Origin: Methylococcaceae bacterium
Lineage (GTDB): Bacteria; Pseudomonadota; Gammaproteobacteria; Methylococcales; Methylomonadaceae
Direction of reading: 5' to 3'
Length of the DNA stretch: 15,130 nucleotides
Assembly: GCA_947506075.1 (NCBI GenBank)
Contig: CANNNN010000016.1
Location: forward strand, 1-15,130
Position numbers and translations under genes: made by a program. Of this stretch, positions 6,018 to 13,323 are shown piece by piece. Position 1 is the first letter of the stretch. Every line of letters begins with the position of its first letter. The notes under the pieces are model-generated. The model saw only the letters and a list, made by a program, of their open reading frames with translations, was not told the DNA's origin and did no database searches.

Positions 6018-7754
6018 ATGGATATTAACTCGCTAATAAGCCCCCAAACCCTGTTAGCGTCCAGCAGGGGATTAGACAACACTTTAAACCTCAAAGTCGG
6101 ACAACAGCTGGATGTCAAAGTGATCAGTGCGGACATCCAGGCCGCAAAAAATGCGATTACCTTAAGCCTGGGTACCAAGGACATCACTGTACAAAGCAAC
6201 CAGCCGACTACGCTAAATTCAGGACAGGATTTAAAAATTCAGGTCACCCAAATCGCTCCTGTACTGGAGTTTAAAATCCTCCAGCCGTTACCCGACCCCA
6301 CTGATCTTCGCCTGAAACTAATATCGACGGACAGGGAGGGTGCGAGTGGCGCAATGGTTAGGGAAGCTTTGCGACCGACTGTCAGCGAGGGTGTATCTGG
6401 CCTGATGGGTAAAGAAACCATGCAACCGACCGCCAAGGAAGGTGTGAATATCGCAATGGCACGTGAAGCTATGCAAACAACTGTCAAGGATAGTGGGACT
6501 GCCTCGCCCTCCCCGGAAAAACAGTCGTTAGACGCAAAAATAATCAGCATCGTCGGCAATAAAATCCAATTGCAGTTCCTTAATACCCAGTCCCCTTCAG
6601 CAAGCAAACAAGTTGCGCAGCTCACTATTGATCGAACGCAACTGAGCAATGCGACGTCGACTTTAACTGTCGGACAAAACCTGAATCTGGAAATCGTCAA
6701 AGCCGGAACTACGCCAAGCTTCAAGATTATCTCTGCCGTCAACACCCTTCCTGATGCAAAAATAGCCGAATTTATAAAGCAGTTTTTACCACGACACCAA
6801 GCCCCACCCATACTTTTAAATCAGTTAATCAATGACTTACCGCAACTGGTAAAAAATGAAAACATTCCCCAGGCCTTAAAGGATCTTGCCGTCAAAATAA
6901 TCCAGAACCTGCCGCCTAAAGAGCAGTTGATCAGCAGTACCGGCCTTAAGCAGGCCATTGTTAACTCGGGACTGTTTCTTGAAGCCAAATTGAGTTCCCA
7001 AGCCGAATTACTTACCGCGTTACCCCTGCTGATAAAAAATGAAAGTGTCCCCCCCTCATTGCAGCGTATTGCCGCTCAAATATTACAGAATCTGACCCAA
7101 AAAGATCAGTTGCTTAACACCCCGAAGCTTATTCCTGCTGCTGAATTAGCCACCATGGAATTCAGCAGCGCGCCCAAAATCGGCGCCGTAGGCAGCGAGG
7201 ATTTTAAAGCCCATTTGCTTAATTTTGTTCAGTCCTTAAAACAGGAACTTAACATTCAAGATACGCAACACAATCAAGTCGATCTGGATCTGCTGAAAAA
7301 CCTGCAAAATAAAACTGAAAACACCGTTGCCAAGATAGTGCTGGATCAATTAATGTCCCTGCCTAAGGAAGACAGCCCAAAACAGCTCTGGATTATCGAC
7401 ATCCCTTATAATGATAGGCAACAGGCAGAATCGGTCAGAATTGAAGTGCAGCGGGACAAGGCAAACAAACAGGAATACAACAGTATCGACTGGTCGGTTA
7501 ATATCACCATTACCCCGCCAGGGCTGGGCACGATACATTGCTTGGTTTCCTTCCGGAATGATGTCATCAATACCTATTTCAAAAGCCAGAACGGCCAAAC
7601 GACCGAGCTGATCAAACACCATCTTGATTACCTGAAAAACCAGCTTGAAGCATCGGGTTTAACAACTGGCCAAATGGATGCTCACGCCGGAACCCTAAAA
7701 ACACCAGCGCCTGATCAACTGCTAGGAAAAAAAATATTTGATGATCATGCATAA
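6018..7754 (+). CDS. fliK: FliK-family flagellar hook-length control-like protein
   Basis: The protein has 578 residues, no signal peptide and no membrane segment. The C-terminal part (about 455-555) is a FliK C-terminal (Flg_hook) domain: L-W-I-I-D-I-P, I-D-W-S-V-N-I-T-I-T-P-P-G-L-G-T, then an amphipathic helix H-H-L-D-Y-L-K-N-Q-L-E-A-S-G-L. In flagellar FliK this domain contacts FlhB and switches export specificity. Upstream the protein is modular: a beta-rich module (31-88), three 17-residue repeats (107-157), a second beta-rich module (171-238), then two helical repeats (274-310 and 335-371). No flagellar rod, hook or export gene is in the window, so it is an orphan and may act with another export apparatus. 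ATG 6018 has only a weak Shine-Dalgarno sequence. It converges on secA, with 125 bases between the stops. I am confident of the family, less of a flagellar role. Confidence 0.8.
   Translation: MDINSLISPQTLLASSRGLDNTLNLKVGQQLDVKVISADIQAAKNAITLSLGTKDITVQSNQPTTLNSGQDLKIQVTQIAPVLEFKILQPLPDPTDLRLKLISTDREGASGAMVREALRPTVSEGVSGLMGKETMQPTAKEGVNIAMAREAMQTTVKDSGTASPSPEKQSLDAKIISIVGNKIQLQFLNTQSPSASKQVAQLTIDRTQLSNATSTLTVGQNLNLEIVKAGTTPSFKIISAVNTLPDAKIAEFIKQFLPRHQAPPILLNQLINDLPQLVKNENIPQALKDLAVKIIQNLPPKEQLISSTGLKQAIVNSGLFLEAKLSSQAELLTALPLLIKNESVPPSLQRIAAQILQNLTQKDQLLNTPKLIPAAELATMEFSSAPKIGAVGSEDFKAHLLNFVQSLKQELNIQDTQHNQVDLDLLKNLQNKTENTVAKIVLDQLMSLPKEDSPKQLWIIDIPYNDRQQAESVRIEVQRDKANKQEYNSIDWSVNITITPPGLGTIHCLVSFRNDVINTYFKSQNGQTTELIKHHLDYLKNQLEASGLTTGQMDAHAGTLKTPAPDQLLGKKIFDDHA
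6336..6488 (+). repeat. Three tandem 51-base (17-residue) repeats inside the FliK-like gene
   Basis: The units are residues 107-123 (EGASGAMVREALRPTVS), 124-140 (EGVSGLMGKETMQPTAK) and 141-157 (EGVNIAMAREAMQTTVK). Each starts with E-G, has a Met-centred middle and ends in T plus a charged or polar residue. They link the two beta-rich modules and are diverged at the DNA level, so the expansion is not recent. Confidence 0.85.
6837..7130 (+). repeat. Internal duplication of a 37-residue helical unit in the FliK-like gene
   Basis: Residues 274-310 and 335-371 align over the pattern L-P-x-L-(V/I)-K-N-E-(N/S)-(I/V)-P, then A-x-(K/Q)-I-(I/L)-Q-N-L, then (E/D)-Q-L. The offset is 61 residues. The units look helical and lie between the second beta-rich module and the FliK C-terminal domain. 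Confidence 0.75.
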
Positions 7755-7771
7755 ACGGACAAGCAGCAGAC

Positions 7772-7786
7772 CACTATCCGATAGTG
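7772..7786 (+). other. Short hairpin after the FliK-like gene
   Basis: CACTAT (7772-7777), loop CCG, ATAGTG (7781-7786) lies 18 bases after the fliK stop. No T-run follows on the plus strand, so it is a stabilising 3' hairpin at most. It is the only plus-strand structure I see in this short convergent spacer. Confidence 0.35.
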
Positions 7787-7819
7787 CTGGGGCAATTTCT
7801 AGCCAACGGCATGAGCCTA

Positions 7820-7848
7820 AAACAAAAACGGCGACCTATGGCCGCCGT
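7820..7848 (-). terminator. Intrinsic terminator of secA
   Basis: On the minus strand ACGGCGGCC pairs with GGTCGCCGT around an ATA loop (7828-7848). The stem has nine pairs including one G-U, and TTTTTGTTTT follows at lower coordinates. The structure starts 31 bases after the secA stop. The G-U pair forms only in the minus-strand transcript; on the plus strand it is an A-C mismatch, which supports the assignment to secA. Confidence 0.85.
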
Positions 7849-7879
7849 CTTCGTAAACAAAAAAATCGCTCGCCTAAGC

Positions 7880-10603
7880 TCAGCTTAACTTGCCATGGCA
7901 TTGCTTATACTTCTTGCCTGAACCGCAAGGACAAGGATCATTACGCCCGACTTTGTTTCCATCCCTGATAAAGGGTTGGTGGTCTTCAGCAACAGGCGCG
8001 CCTTCCTGCTCAAGTAATGACTGCTCATAAGCATCCAAAGCAGGCGCTTCTGCATGTTCAAAATGCATTTCTCTCGGCGCTTGCCGTTGCTGATCAATGG
8101 CCTGAACGTCTTCTTCCTGTCTGACCTGAACCTTAAATAAAATACTGATCACTTCATACTTGATATGATCAAGCAGACTGGTAAACATTTCAAATGCTTC
8201 GCGCTTGTATTCCTGTTTTGGATCTTTTTGCGCATAGCCTCTAAAATGTATGCCCTGACGCAAATAATCCATCGCCGCCAAATGTTCTTTCCAGCTGTTA
8301 TCCAGCACTTGCAGCATCACCGATTTCTCAAAATGCTGTAGCACTTCCTTGGACATTTGCTGTTCTTTGTCTTTATGGCTTTGTTCCAGAATAGCAATAA
8401 TGCGTTTCCGTAAACCTTCTTCCTGCAACGAATGATCTTCGTCCAGCAGTTTCCGCACCGGAACTTCAACATTAAATTCCTGCAGCAAATGTTCTTCGAG
8501 TCCCTTGGTGTCCCATTGCTCGACCATGGTTTTGGGCGGGATGTACTGGGTAATCACATTATTAACCACGTCTTCACGTATCGCAGTGATAATCTCGGAA
8601 ATTTCATCCGCAGCCATCAGTTCATTGCGTTGCGAGTAAACCACCTTGCGCTGGTCATTCGCGACATCATCATAGGCCAGGATTTCTTTACGTACATCGA
8701 AGTTCCGGCCTTCAACCTTGCGCTGAGCGCTTTCTATAGAGCGGGTCACCCACGGATGCTCAATCGCTTCTCCGTCGCCCATGCCCAATTTCTGCATCAA
8801 ACCGGCGACGCGGTCCGATGCGAAAATGCGCATCAAATCATCCTGCAGCGACAGGTAAAAACGGGTTGAACCCGGATCGCCCTGACGGCCCGAACGGCCT
8901 CGTAACTGGTTGTCAATACGCCGTGACTCATGGCGCTCCGAACCGATCACATGCAAGCCGCCGGTCGCAATGACCTGCTCATGTCTGTCCAGCCAGGCGC
9001 CACGGACGCGCTCCTTGTCAGCCTCGCTGGCCTCTTCGCCCAAGGCTTTGAGTTCTGCTTCCAGATTGCCGCCGAGTACAATATCGGTACCCCGTCCGGC
9101 CATATTGGTCGCGATGGTAACCGCTCCCGGCATACCGGCCTGCTCAATGATATGGGCTTCACGTTCATGCTGTTTTGCATTAAGCACTTCATGTTTAATG
9201 CCCCGCTTGGTCAATAACTCGGACAAGCGCTCGGAGTTTTCTATCGACGTGGTTCCGACCAACACCGGCTGACCACGGCTGACGCATTCTTTAATATCAT
9301 CGGCAACAGCGACATACTTCTCGTCGGTGGTTAAGAACACCACGTCGCCCAAATCCTTGCGTATCATGTCGCGATGCGTAGGAATGACGACCACTTCGAG
9401 GCCGTAAATCTTGTTCAACTCGAACGCTTCGGTATCGGCGGTGCCGGTCATGCCGGACAGTTTTTCGTACAAACGGAAATAATTCTGGAAAGTAATCGAC
9501 GCCAGCGTCTGGTTTTCGTTTTGGATTCTCGCATTCTCTTTGGCTTCGATCGCCTGATGCAAGCCCTCCGACCAGCGCCGACCCGGCATGATCCGGCCGG
9601 TAAACTCATCGACGATAACCACTTCATTATTGGCGACAATATAATCAACGTCTTTTTTGAATAACACATGACCGCGCAATGAAGCGGTCAGATAATGCAT
9701 CAACCGAATATTGCTCGCATCATACAGACTGCTGCCTTCGGTCATCAAACCATGTTCGACCATTAAATGTTCAACATGCTCGTGGCCGGCTTCGGTCAGA
9801 TACAATTGACGTACTTTTTCATCGACCGAATAATCGCCCGGACCGTCTTCTTTTTCCTGCTTGACCAGGAAGGGGATAATCTTGTTAACCTTGGTGTAGA
9901 TTTCGGTGCTTTCTTCGGTAGGTCCGGAAATAATCAGCGGCGTTCTGGCCTCATCGATCAGGATGGAATCGACCTCATCAACAATAGCAAAGCTTAAATC
10001 CCGCTGGACTTTCTGCTCCATCGTAAACGCCATATTGTCGCGCAGATAATCAAAACCGAATTCATTGTTAGTGCCGTAGGTGATGTCAGATGCATAAGCT
10101 TTACGGCGTTCGTCGCTTTCCATCTGGCTGACGATCACGCCGGTCGTCAAGCCCAGAAAACCATAGAGTCGGCCCATCCACTCAGAGTCGCGCCTGGCCA
10201 GGTAGTCATTAACCGTGACGACGTGCACACCATGTCCCGGCAAGGCATTCAAATAAGCGGCCAGGGTTGCCATCAGGGTTTTTCCCTCGCCGGTTTTCAT
10301 TTCAGCAATTTTGCCGTCATGAAGGATCATGCCGCCTATCAATTGCACATCGAAGTGGCGCATTCCAAAAACCCTGCTCGACGCTTCTCTGACCGTTGCA
10401 AACGCTTCTGGAAGAAGATTGTCCAGTTTTTCACCTTGGGACAGACGATCACGAAATTCCTGAGTTTTTGCTTGTAACGCATCATCAGATAATTTTTCGT
10501 AGTCAGAAGCTAGTGCATTGATCTTTTTGACCAATGACTTTTTCTTCTTTATCAGCCTGTCATTACGGCTCCCTATAACGAGTCTAACCAACTTACCCAG
10601 CAT
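7880..10603 (-). CDS. secA: SecA, preprotein translocase ATPase
   Basis: The protein has 907 residues, close to the 901 of E. coli SecA. SecA drives unfolded preproteins through SecYEG by ATP hydrolysis. Walker A is G-E-G-K108-T109 and Walker B is V-D209-E210-V-D. The second nucleotide-binding domain shows V-G-T-T-S-I-E-N-S-E and N-M-A-G-R-G-T-D-I-V-L-G-G; Q-L-R-G-R-S-G-R-Q-G-D-P-G-S follows. The C-terminal zinc site is complete (C891-P-C893 ... C902-H903), which in E. coli binds SecB. The start is ATG at 10603 (minus strand) with GGAAG upstream. No secM-like regulator gene precedes it, unlike E. coli, and the E. coli neighbours are absent too. It is a single-gene unit with its own promoter and terminator. 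Confidence 0.98.
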   Translation of the reverse strand: MLGKLVRLVIGSRNDRLIKKKKSLVKKINALASDYEKLSDDALQAKTQEFRDRLSQGEKLDNLLPEAFATVREASSRVFGMRHFDVQLIGGMILHDGKIAEMKTGEGKTLMATLAAYLNALPGHGVHVVTVNDYLARRDSEWMGRLYGFLGLTTGVIVSQMESDERRKAYASDITYGTNNEFGFDYLRDNMAFTMEQKVQRDLSFAIVDEVDSILIDEARTPLIISGPTEESTEIYTKVNKIIPFLVKQEKEDGPGDYSVDEKVRQLYLTEAGHEHVEHLMVEHGLMTEGSSLYDASNIRLMHYLTASLRGHVLFKKDVDYIVANNEVVIVDEFTGRIMPGRRWSEGLHQAIEAKENARIQNENQTLASITFQNYFRLYEKLSGMTGTADTEAFELNKIYGLEVVVIPTHRDMIRKDLGDVVFLTTDEKYVAVADDIKECVSRGQPVLVGTTSIENSERLSELLTKRGIKHEVLNAKQHEREAHIIEQAGMPGAVTIATNMAGRGTDIVLGGNLEAELKALGEEASEADKERVRGAWLDRHEQVIATGGLHVIGSERHESRRIDNQLRGRSGRQGDPGSTRFYLSLQDDLMRIFASDRVAGLMQKLGMGDGEAIEHPWVTRSIESAQRKVEGRNFDVRKEILAYDDVANDQRKVVYSQRNELMAADEISEIITAIREDVVNNVITQYIPPKTMVEQWDTKGLEEHLLQEFNVEVPVRKLLDEDHSLQEEGLRKRIIAILEQSHKDKEQQMSKEVLQHFEKSVMLQVLDNSWKEHLAAMDYLRQGIHFRGYAQKDPKQEYKREAFEMFTSLLDHIKYEVISILFKVQVRQEEDVQAIDQQRQAPREMHFEHAEAPALDAYEQSLLEQEGAPVAEDHQPFIRDGNKVGRNDPCPCGSGKKYKQCHGKLS

Positions 10604-11019
10604 GATTTCTTCCGGTCTGAATTTAGGAAATGATTGAATAAAAGTCAGCGATTATATACTGTCTGCCGTTTTAGTGACAGTTATAAACACTCTTTATCCT
10701 ACCGGCATAAGGCTTTGCCATTAACTTATCACACATTTTATATACACTATCAGCGCTACTTGCTCAGGTGTTTTGGCTGTCAAGCCCCCGTTTTTCTTAA
10801 CGGTAAAAACCGCTCTGATATGAGAACAATAACGTTAAGTCATACTATGCCTATTGACGACGGACTGACAAACAACCCAACACCACTGCCCTGAGTGTAA
10901 ATTAAGTATCCGTGGTAATTTCATTGTCAAGCCAGTTCGTGGTTTTTTTGATTCTGCATTTTTAGGATCATCAGCCACGTTATGCTGTAAAATCAGCGGT
11001 TTTTTATCCCAGTCCTCAG
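10604..11019. other. Divergent spacer between secA and pdxA
   Basis: These 416 bases hold no convincing gene. A TTG-initiated 86-codon plus-strand frame (10634-10894) and a minus-strand frame overlapping the start of pdxA have no ribosome site and no recognisable protein pattern. The secA promoter lies at 10651-10680. TGTCAAGCC occurs twice (around 10775 and 10926), of unknown meaning. I found no strong promoter for pdxA; TTGTCA near 10925 with TTTGAT 17 bases on is the best weak candidate. No SecM-like arrest peptide is encoded on the minus strand. Confidence 0.5.
10651..10680 (-). promoter_or_regulatory. Candidate sigma70 promoter of secA
   Basis: On the minus strand the -10 box is a perfect TATAAT (10656-10651). 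CTGTCA (10680-10675) is a 4 of 6 match to the -35 consensus with an 18-base spacer. Transcription would begin near 10644, leaving a leader of about 40 bases before the secA ATG. Confidence 0.5.
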
Positions 11020-12009
11020 ATGACCACCAGACTAGCCGTCCCACGTATCGCTTTAACCCCCGGAGAACCTGCAGGCATAGGCCCCGACCTTTGCCTGCAG
11101 CTTTTACAGCAGGATTTGCCCTGCGAAATCATCGTCATAGCCAGTCCACAATTATTGGAACAGCGCGCCAAACGGCTAGGCCTTTCAGTTCAGATAAACG
11201 AATTTGACAGCTCCCAGCCAGCCGCAGCCCAGACTGCGGGACGCTTGACATTATTACCGGTAAAACTGACGGAACCCACTCAATGCGGACAACTCAATCA
11301 GGCCAATAGCCGCTATGTGCTAAAAACCATCACCAAAGCGACCCAGGGTTGCCTGGATGGGCTATTTTCTGCGATGGTCACCGGACCTGTACACAAGGGT
11401 ATCATCAACGATGCAGGCTTAAGTTTTAGCGGCCATACCGAATTTATTGCCGGCATTACCGGCGGCCATCCGGTCATGATGCTGGCGACGCCCGGCTTAA
11501 GGGTAGCTTTAGTCACTACGCACCTACCCTTGTCGGAAGTCAGTGCTGCGATTACCCATAACCGCTTACGCAGGGTTATCAGGATACTGGATTACGATCT
11601 GCGCTCACGCTTTGGCATAAAGACCCCGAAAATACTGGTATGCGGGCTTAATCCTCATGCCGGTGAAAATGGCCATCTGGGCAGGGAAGAAATCGACATT
11701 ATCGAGCCGGTACTCAAAGGCCTTTGCAAACAGGGCTTGAATCTGCAAGGCCCCTTGCCGGCCGATACACTATTCACGCCCAAGTATCTTGCGTCAGCGG
11801 ATGCGGTTCTGGCGATGTATCATGATCAGGGTTTGCCGGTACTGAAATATATAGGCTTTGGAAAAGCCGTCAATATTACCCTGGGGCTGCCTATTATCCG
11901 CACCTCGGTTGACCACGGTACGGCCCTGGATCTTGCCGGCAGCGGCACGGCCAATTTAGGCAGCCTACAATTCGCAGTTCAAACCGCATTAACCATGATT
12001 AAACCATAA
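11020..12009 (+). CDS. pdxA: PdxA, 4-hydroxythreonine-4-phosphate dehydrogenase
   Basis: The protein has 329 residues, the normal length for the family. PdxA oxidises 4-phosphohydroxy-L-threonine with NAD in the DXP-dependent pathway to pyridoxine 5'-phosphate, in the cytoplasm. Visible signatures are T-P-G-E-P-A-G-I-G-P-D near the N-terminus, V-T-G-P-V-H-K (120-126), G-H139-T-E-F, and the three metal-ligand histidines equivalent to E. coli H166, H211 and H266, here H168 (T-T-H-L-P), H213 (N-P-H-A-G-E) and H268 (M-Y-H-D-Q-G). The Shine-Dalgarno sequence before ATG 11020 is weak, but the protein start matches homologues well. Its stop overlaps the rsmA start by one base (TAATG), so the two are translationally coupled. 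surA and lptD, which precede pdxA in E. coli, are not present here. Confidence 0.97.
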   Translation: MTTRLAVPRIALTPGEPAGIGPDLCLQLLQQDLPCEIIVIASPQLLEQRAKRLGLSVQINEFDSSQPAAAQTAGRLTLLPVKLTEPTQCGQLNQANSRYVLKTITKATQGCLDGLFSAMVTGPVHKGIINDAGLSFSGHTEFIAGITGGHPVMMLATPGLRVALVTTHLPLSEVSAAITHNRLRRVIRILDYDLRSRFGIKTPKILVCGLNPHAGENGHLGREEIDIIEPVLKGLCKQGLNLQGPLPADTLFTPKYLASADAVLAMYHDQGLPVLKYIGFGKAVNITLGLPIIRTSVDHGTALDLAGSGTANLGSLQFAVQTALTMIKP

Positions 12010-12857
12010 TGGCACATATCCCTCGCAAACGCTTCGGTCAGAATTTCCTTCATGACCACAATATTATTTACAATATCATCTCCAGCATCCAGGCCAGACC
12101 TGAACAGCACTGGGTTGAGATAGGCCCCGGACAGGGCGCATTGACAGAGCCTTTATTAAACGAAAAAGTGCATCTGGATGTGGTTGAACTGGACCGGGAT
12201 CTGGTGGTTTTACTAAGGGAGAAATTCAAGCACTATCCCAATTTGCAGATACACAGCGCCGACGCGTTACGCTTTGATTTTTCAGCACTGGTTGACAGAG
12301 GTGACCAATCCGCCGGGAGCGGATTGGCACGCGAAGCGCCCGAAGGGGCGCGGGCAGGGATTGCCCGCGATGAAAAACTGCGCATCATCGGCAATCTTCC
12401 GTACAACATTTCGACGCCGTTGATGTTTCATCTGCTGGATAACGCCTATTGCATCGAAGACATGCACTTCATGCTGCAAAAGGAAGTGGTTGACCGAATT
12501 TGCGCCGAGCCAGGCACAAAAAAATATGGCCGCCTTAGCGTGATGATGCAATATTATTGCGCGCCAGAACTGTTATTTTACGTGCCTCCGGAAAGCTTTG
12601 ATCCGATTCCCCAGGTGACCTCAGCCATCGTGAGACTGGTGCCGCACAACCAACCGCCTGTAACCGTTAATGATATAGCCAAACTCAATAGGGTTGTTAC
12701 CCAGGCTTTCTCACAACGGCGTAAAACGCTACGTAATTCGTTAAAAAAACTGATAGACGAAGAAGACATCGTCGCGTTGAACATAGATCCAACTTTAAGA
12801 GCGGAAAGCATAACGCTGGCCGAGTTTGCGTCTTTAAGCAATCTGCTGCAGGAATAA
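12009..12857 (+). CDS. rsmA: RsmA (KsgA), 16S rRNA A1518/A1519 dimethyltransferase, with an in-frame insertion
   Basis: RsmA dimethylates two adjacent adenines of helix 45 of 16S rRNA late in 30S assembly, using S-adenosylmethionine. Seen here are R-K-R-F-G-Q-N-F-L-H (6-15), the SAM-binding V-E-I-G-P-G-Q-G-A-L-T-E-P (36-48), E60-L-D-R-D, D85-A-L and the catalytic N129-L-P-Y-N-I-S, followed by F-M-L-Q-K-E-V-V-D-R and Y-G-R-L-S-V. All core motifs are intact, so the enzyme should be active. Residues 99-121 have no counterpart in E. coli RsmA: between the D-A-L-R-F-D-F strand and L-R-I-I-G-N-L-P-Y there are 32 residues instead of 10. Without them the protein would be 259 residues and the junction would read V-D-R-G-E-K-L-R. 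The extra DNA is a palindromic element, described separately. The gene is coupled to pdxA; apaG and apaH do not follow. Confidence 0.96.
   Translation: MAHIPRKRFGQNFLHDHNIIYNIISSIQARPEQHWVEIGPGQGALTEPLLNEKVHLDVVELDRDLVVLLREKFKHYPNLQIHSADALRFDFSALVDRGDQSAGSGLAREAPEGARAGIARDEKLRIIGNLPYNISTPLMFHLLDNAYCIEDMHFMLQKEVVDRICAEPGTKKYGRLSVMMQYYCAPELLFYVPPESFDPIPQVTSAIVRLVPHNQPPVTVNDIAKLNRVVTQAFSQRRKTLRNSLKKLIDEEDIVALNIDPTLRAESITLAEFASLSNLLQE
12302..12373. mobile_element. Palindromic element inserted in frame within rsmA
   Basis: Three hairpins lie in a row: CCAATCCGC, loop CGGGA, GCGGATTGG (12305-12327); GCGCCC, loop GAAG, GGGCGC (12336-12351); and CGCGGGCA, loop GGGAT, TGCCCGCG (12349-12369). The last two share three bases. 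TGA occurs at 12302-12304 and again at 12371-12373, so the inserted unit is 69 bases (23 codons) with a possible 3-base target duplication. It is much richer in G+C than the flanking gene. The frame is open through it. It has the form of a REP/BIME-type or Rickettsia-palindrome-type element; no transposase is encoded. Confidence 0.7.
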
Positions 12858-12870
12858 ACGACTCACACCA

Positions 12871-12962
12871 CGTAAAATAAAACGCCGCCGATTCACAGAT
12901 TGAATTTATAGAATATCCAGAAGTAACAAAAAGAGGCATTTTATAATCTGTGAATCGGTGGC
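12871..12962 (-). terminator. Large inverted repeat between rsmA and iscA, likely isc operon terminator
   Basis: GCCGCCGATTCACAGATT (12884-12901) pairs with AATCTGTGAATCGGTGGC (12945-12962), 18 positions with one non-Watson-Crick pair, around a 43-base loop. On the minus strand the stem is followed by TTTTATTTT (12882-12874), as expected for termination of iscA. In the plus-strand transcript the odd position becomes a G-U pair, so it may also fold at the 3' end of rsmA mRNA. AAC directly flanks both arms (12881-12883 and 12963-12965), so it may be a small mobile palindrome that took on this role. Confidence 0.55.
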
Positions 12963-12990
12963 AACAAATGACTAGCGGGGCATTACGACA

Positions 12991-13314
12991 TTAAACAGAA
13001 AAACTTTCGCCGCAACCGCAGGTACCTTTCACATTCGGGTTGTTAAACTGGAAGGCTTCGTTAATGCCCTCTCTGCGATAATCCAGCTCTATACCGTTCA
13101 CAAACTCCAGGTCATTTGCAGCTACGATGACTTTGACGTCGAAGTTTTCAAATACCGCATCGCCCTCATTAAGCGCATCAGCATAATCAATTGTATAAGC
13201 ATAACCCGAGCAACCAGACGTTTTTACGCCCAGCTTTAAACCCAGACCTTTGCCGCGTTTTTCCAGTTGTTTTTTGATTTGCCTAGCGGCGCTTTCAGTT
13301 AATAAGACCGACAT
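12991..13314 (-). CDS. iscA: IscA, A-type iron-sulfur carrier
   Basis: The protein has 107 residues, exactly the length of E. coli IscA, and shares its K-x-L-G-V-(K/R)-T-S-G-C-S-G-Y and N-P-N-V-K-x-x-C-G-C-G-E-S-F patterns. The three conserved cysteines are C35, C99 and C101, which bind Fe or an Fe-S cluster for delivery to apo-targets, mainly [4Fe-4S] enzymes. Its ATG (13314, minus strand) lies nine bases after the iscS stop, with GAGG just upstream, so translation is closely linked to iscS. It is the last gene of the cluster: iscU, hscB, hscA and fdx, which complete the E. coli operon, are not here. ErpA is an alternative A-type carrier, but the N-terminus and length favour IscA. Confidence 0.93.
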   Translation of the reverse strand: MSVLLTESAARQIKKQLEKRGKGLGLKLGVKTSGCSGYAYTIDYADALNEGDAVFENFDVKVIVAANDLEFVNGIELDYRREGINEAFQFNNPNVKGTCGCGESFSV

Positions 13315-13323
13315 ATACCCTCT

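Noticed and set aside
6336..6488. The 51-base tandem repeats as a CRISPR array
   Set aside because: The units are contiguous, diverged and translated in frame, with no spacers; no cas gene is present.
7738..7968. Small plus-strand frame after the FliK-like gene, as a possible FlhB-like partner
   Set aside because: It overlaps the 3' end of secA and the secA terminator, and shows no N-P-x-H-like or FlhB C-terminal pattern.
10634..10894. 86-codon plus-strand frame in the secA-pdxA spacer
   Set aside because: It starts with TTG, has no ribosome site, runs across the secA promoter in the opposite sense and shows no protein-like pattern.
10835..11044. Minus-strand frame upstream of secA as a SecM-like arrest peptide
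   Set aside because: It overlaps the start of pdxA, has no signal peptide and lacks any F-x-x-x-x-W-I-x-x-x-x-G-I-R-A-G-P arrest motif.
12302..12373. The hairpin cluster in rsmA as a tRNA or terminator
   Set aside because: There is no cloverleaf, anticodon arm or CCA, no T-run follows, and the open frame continues through it.
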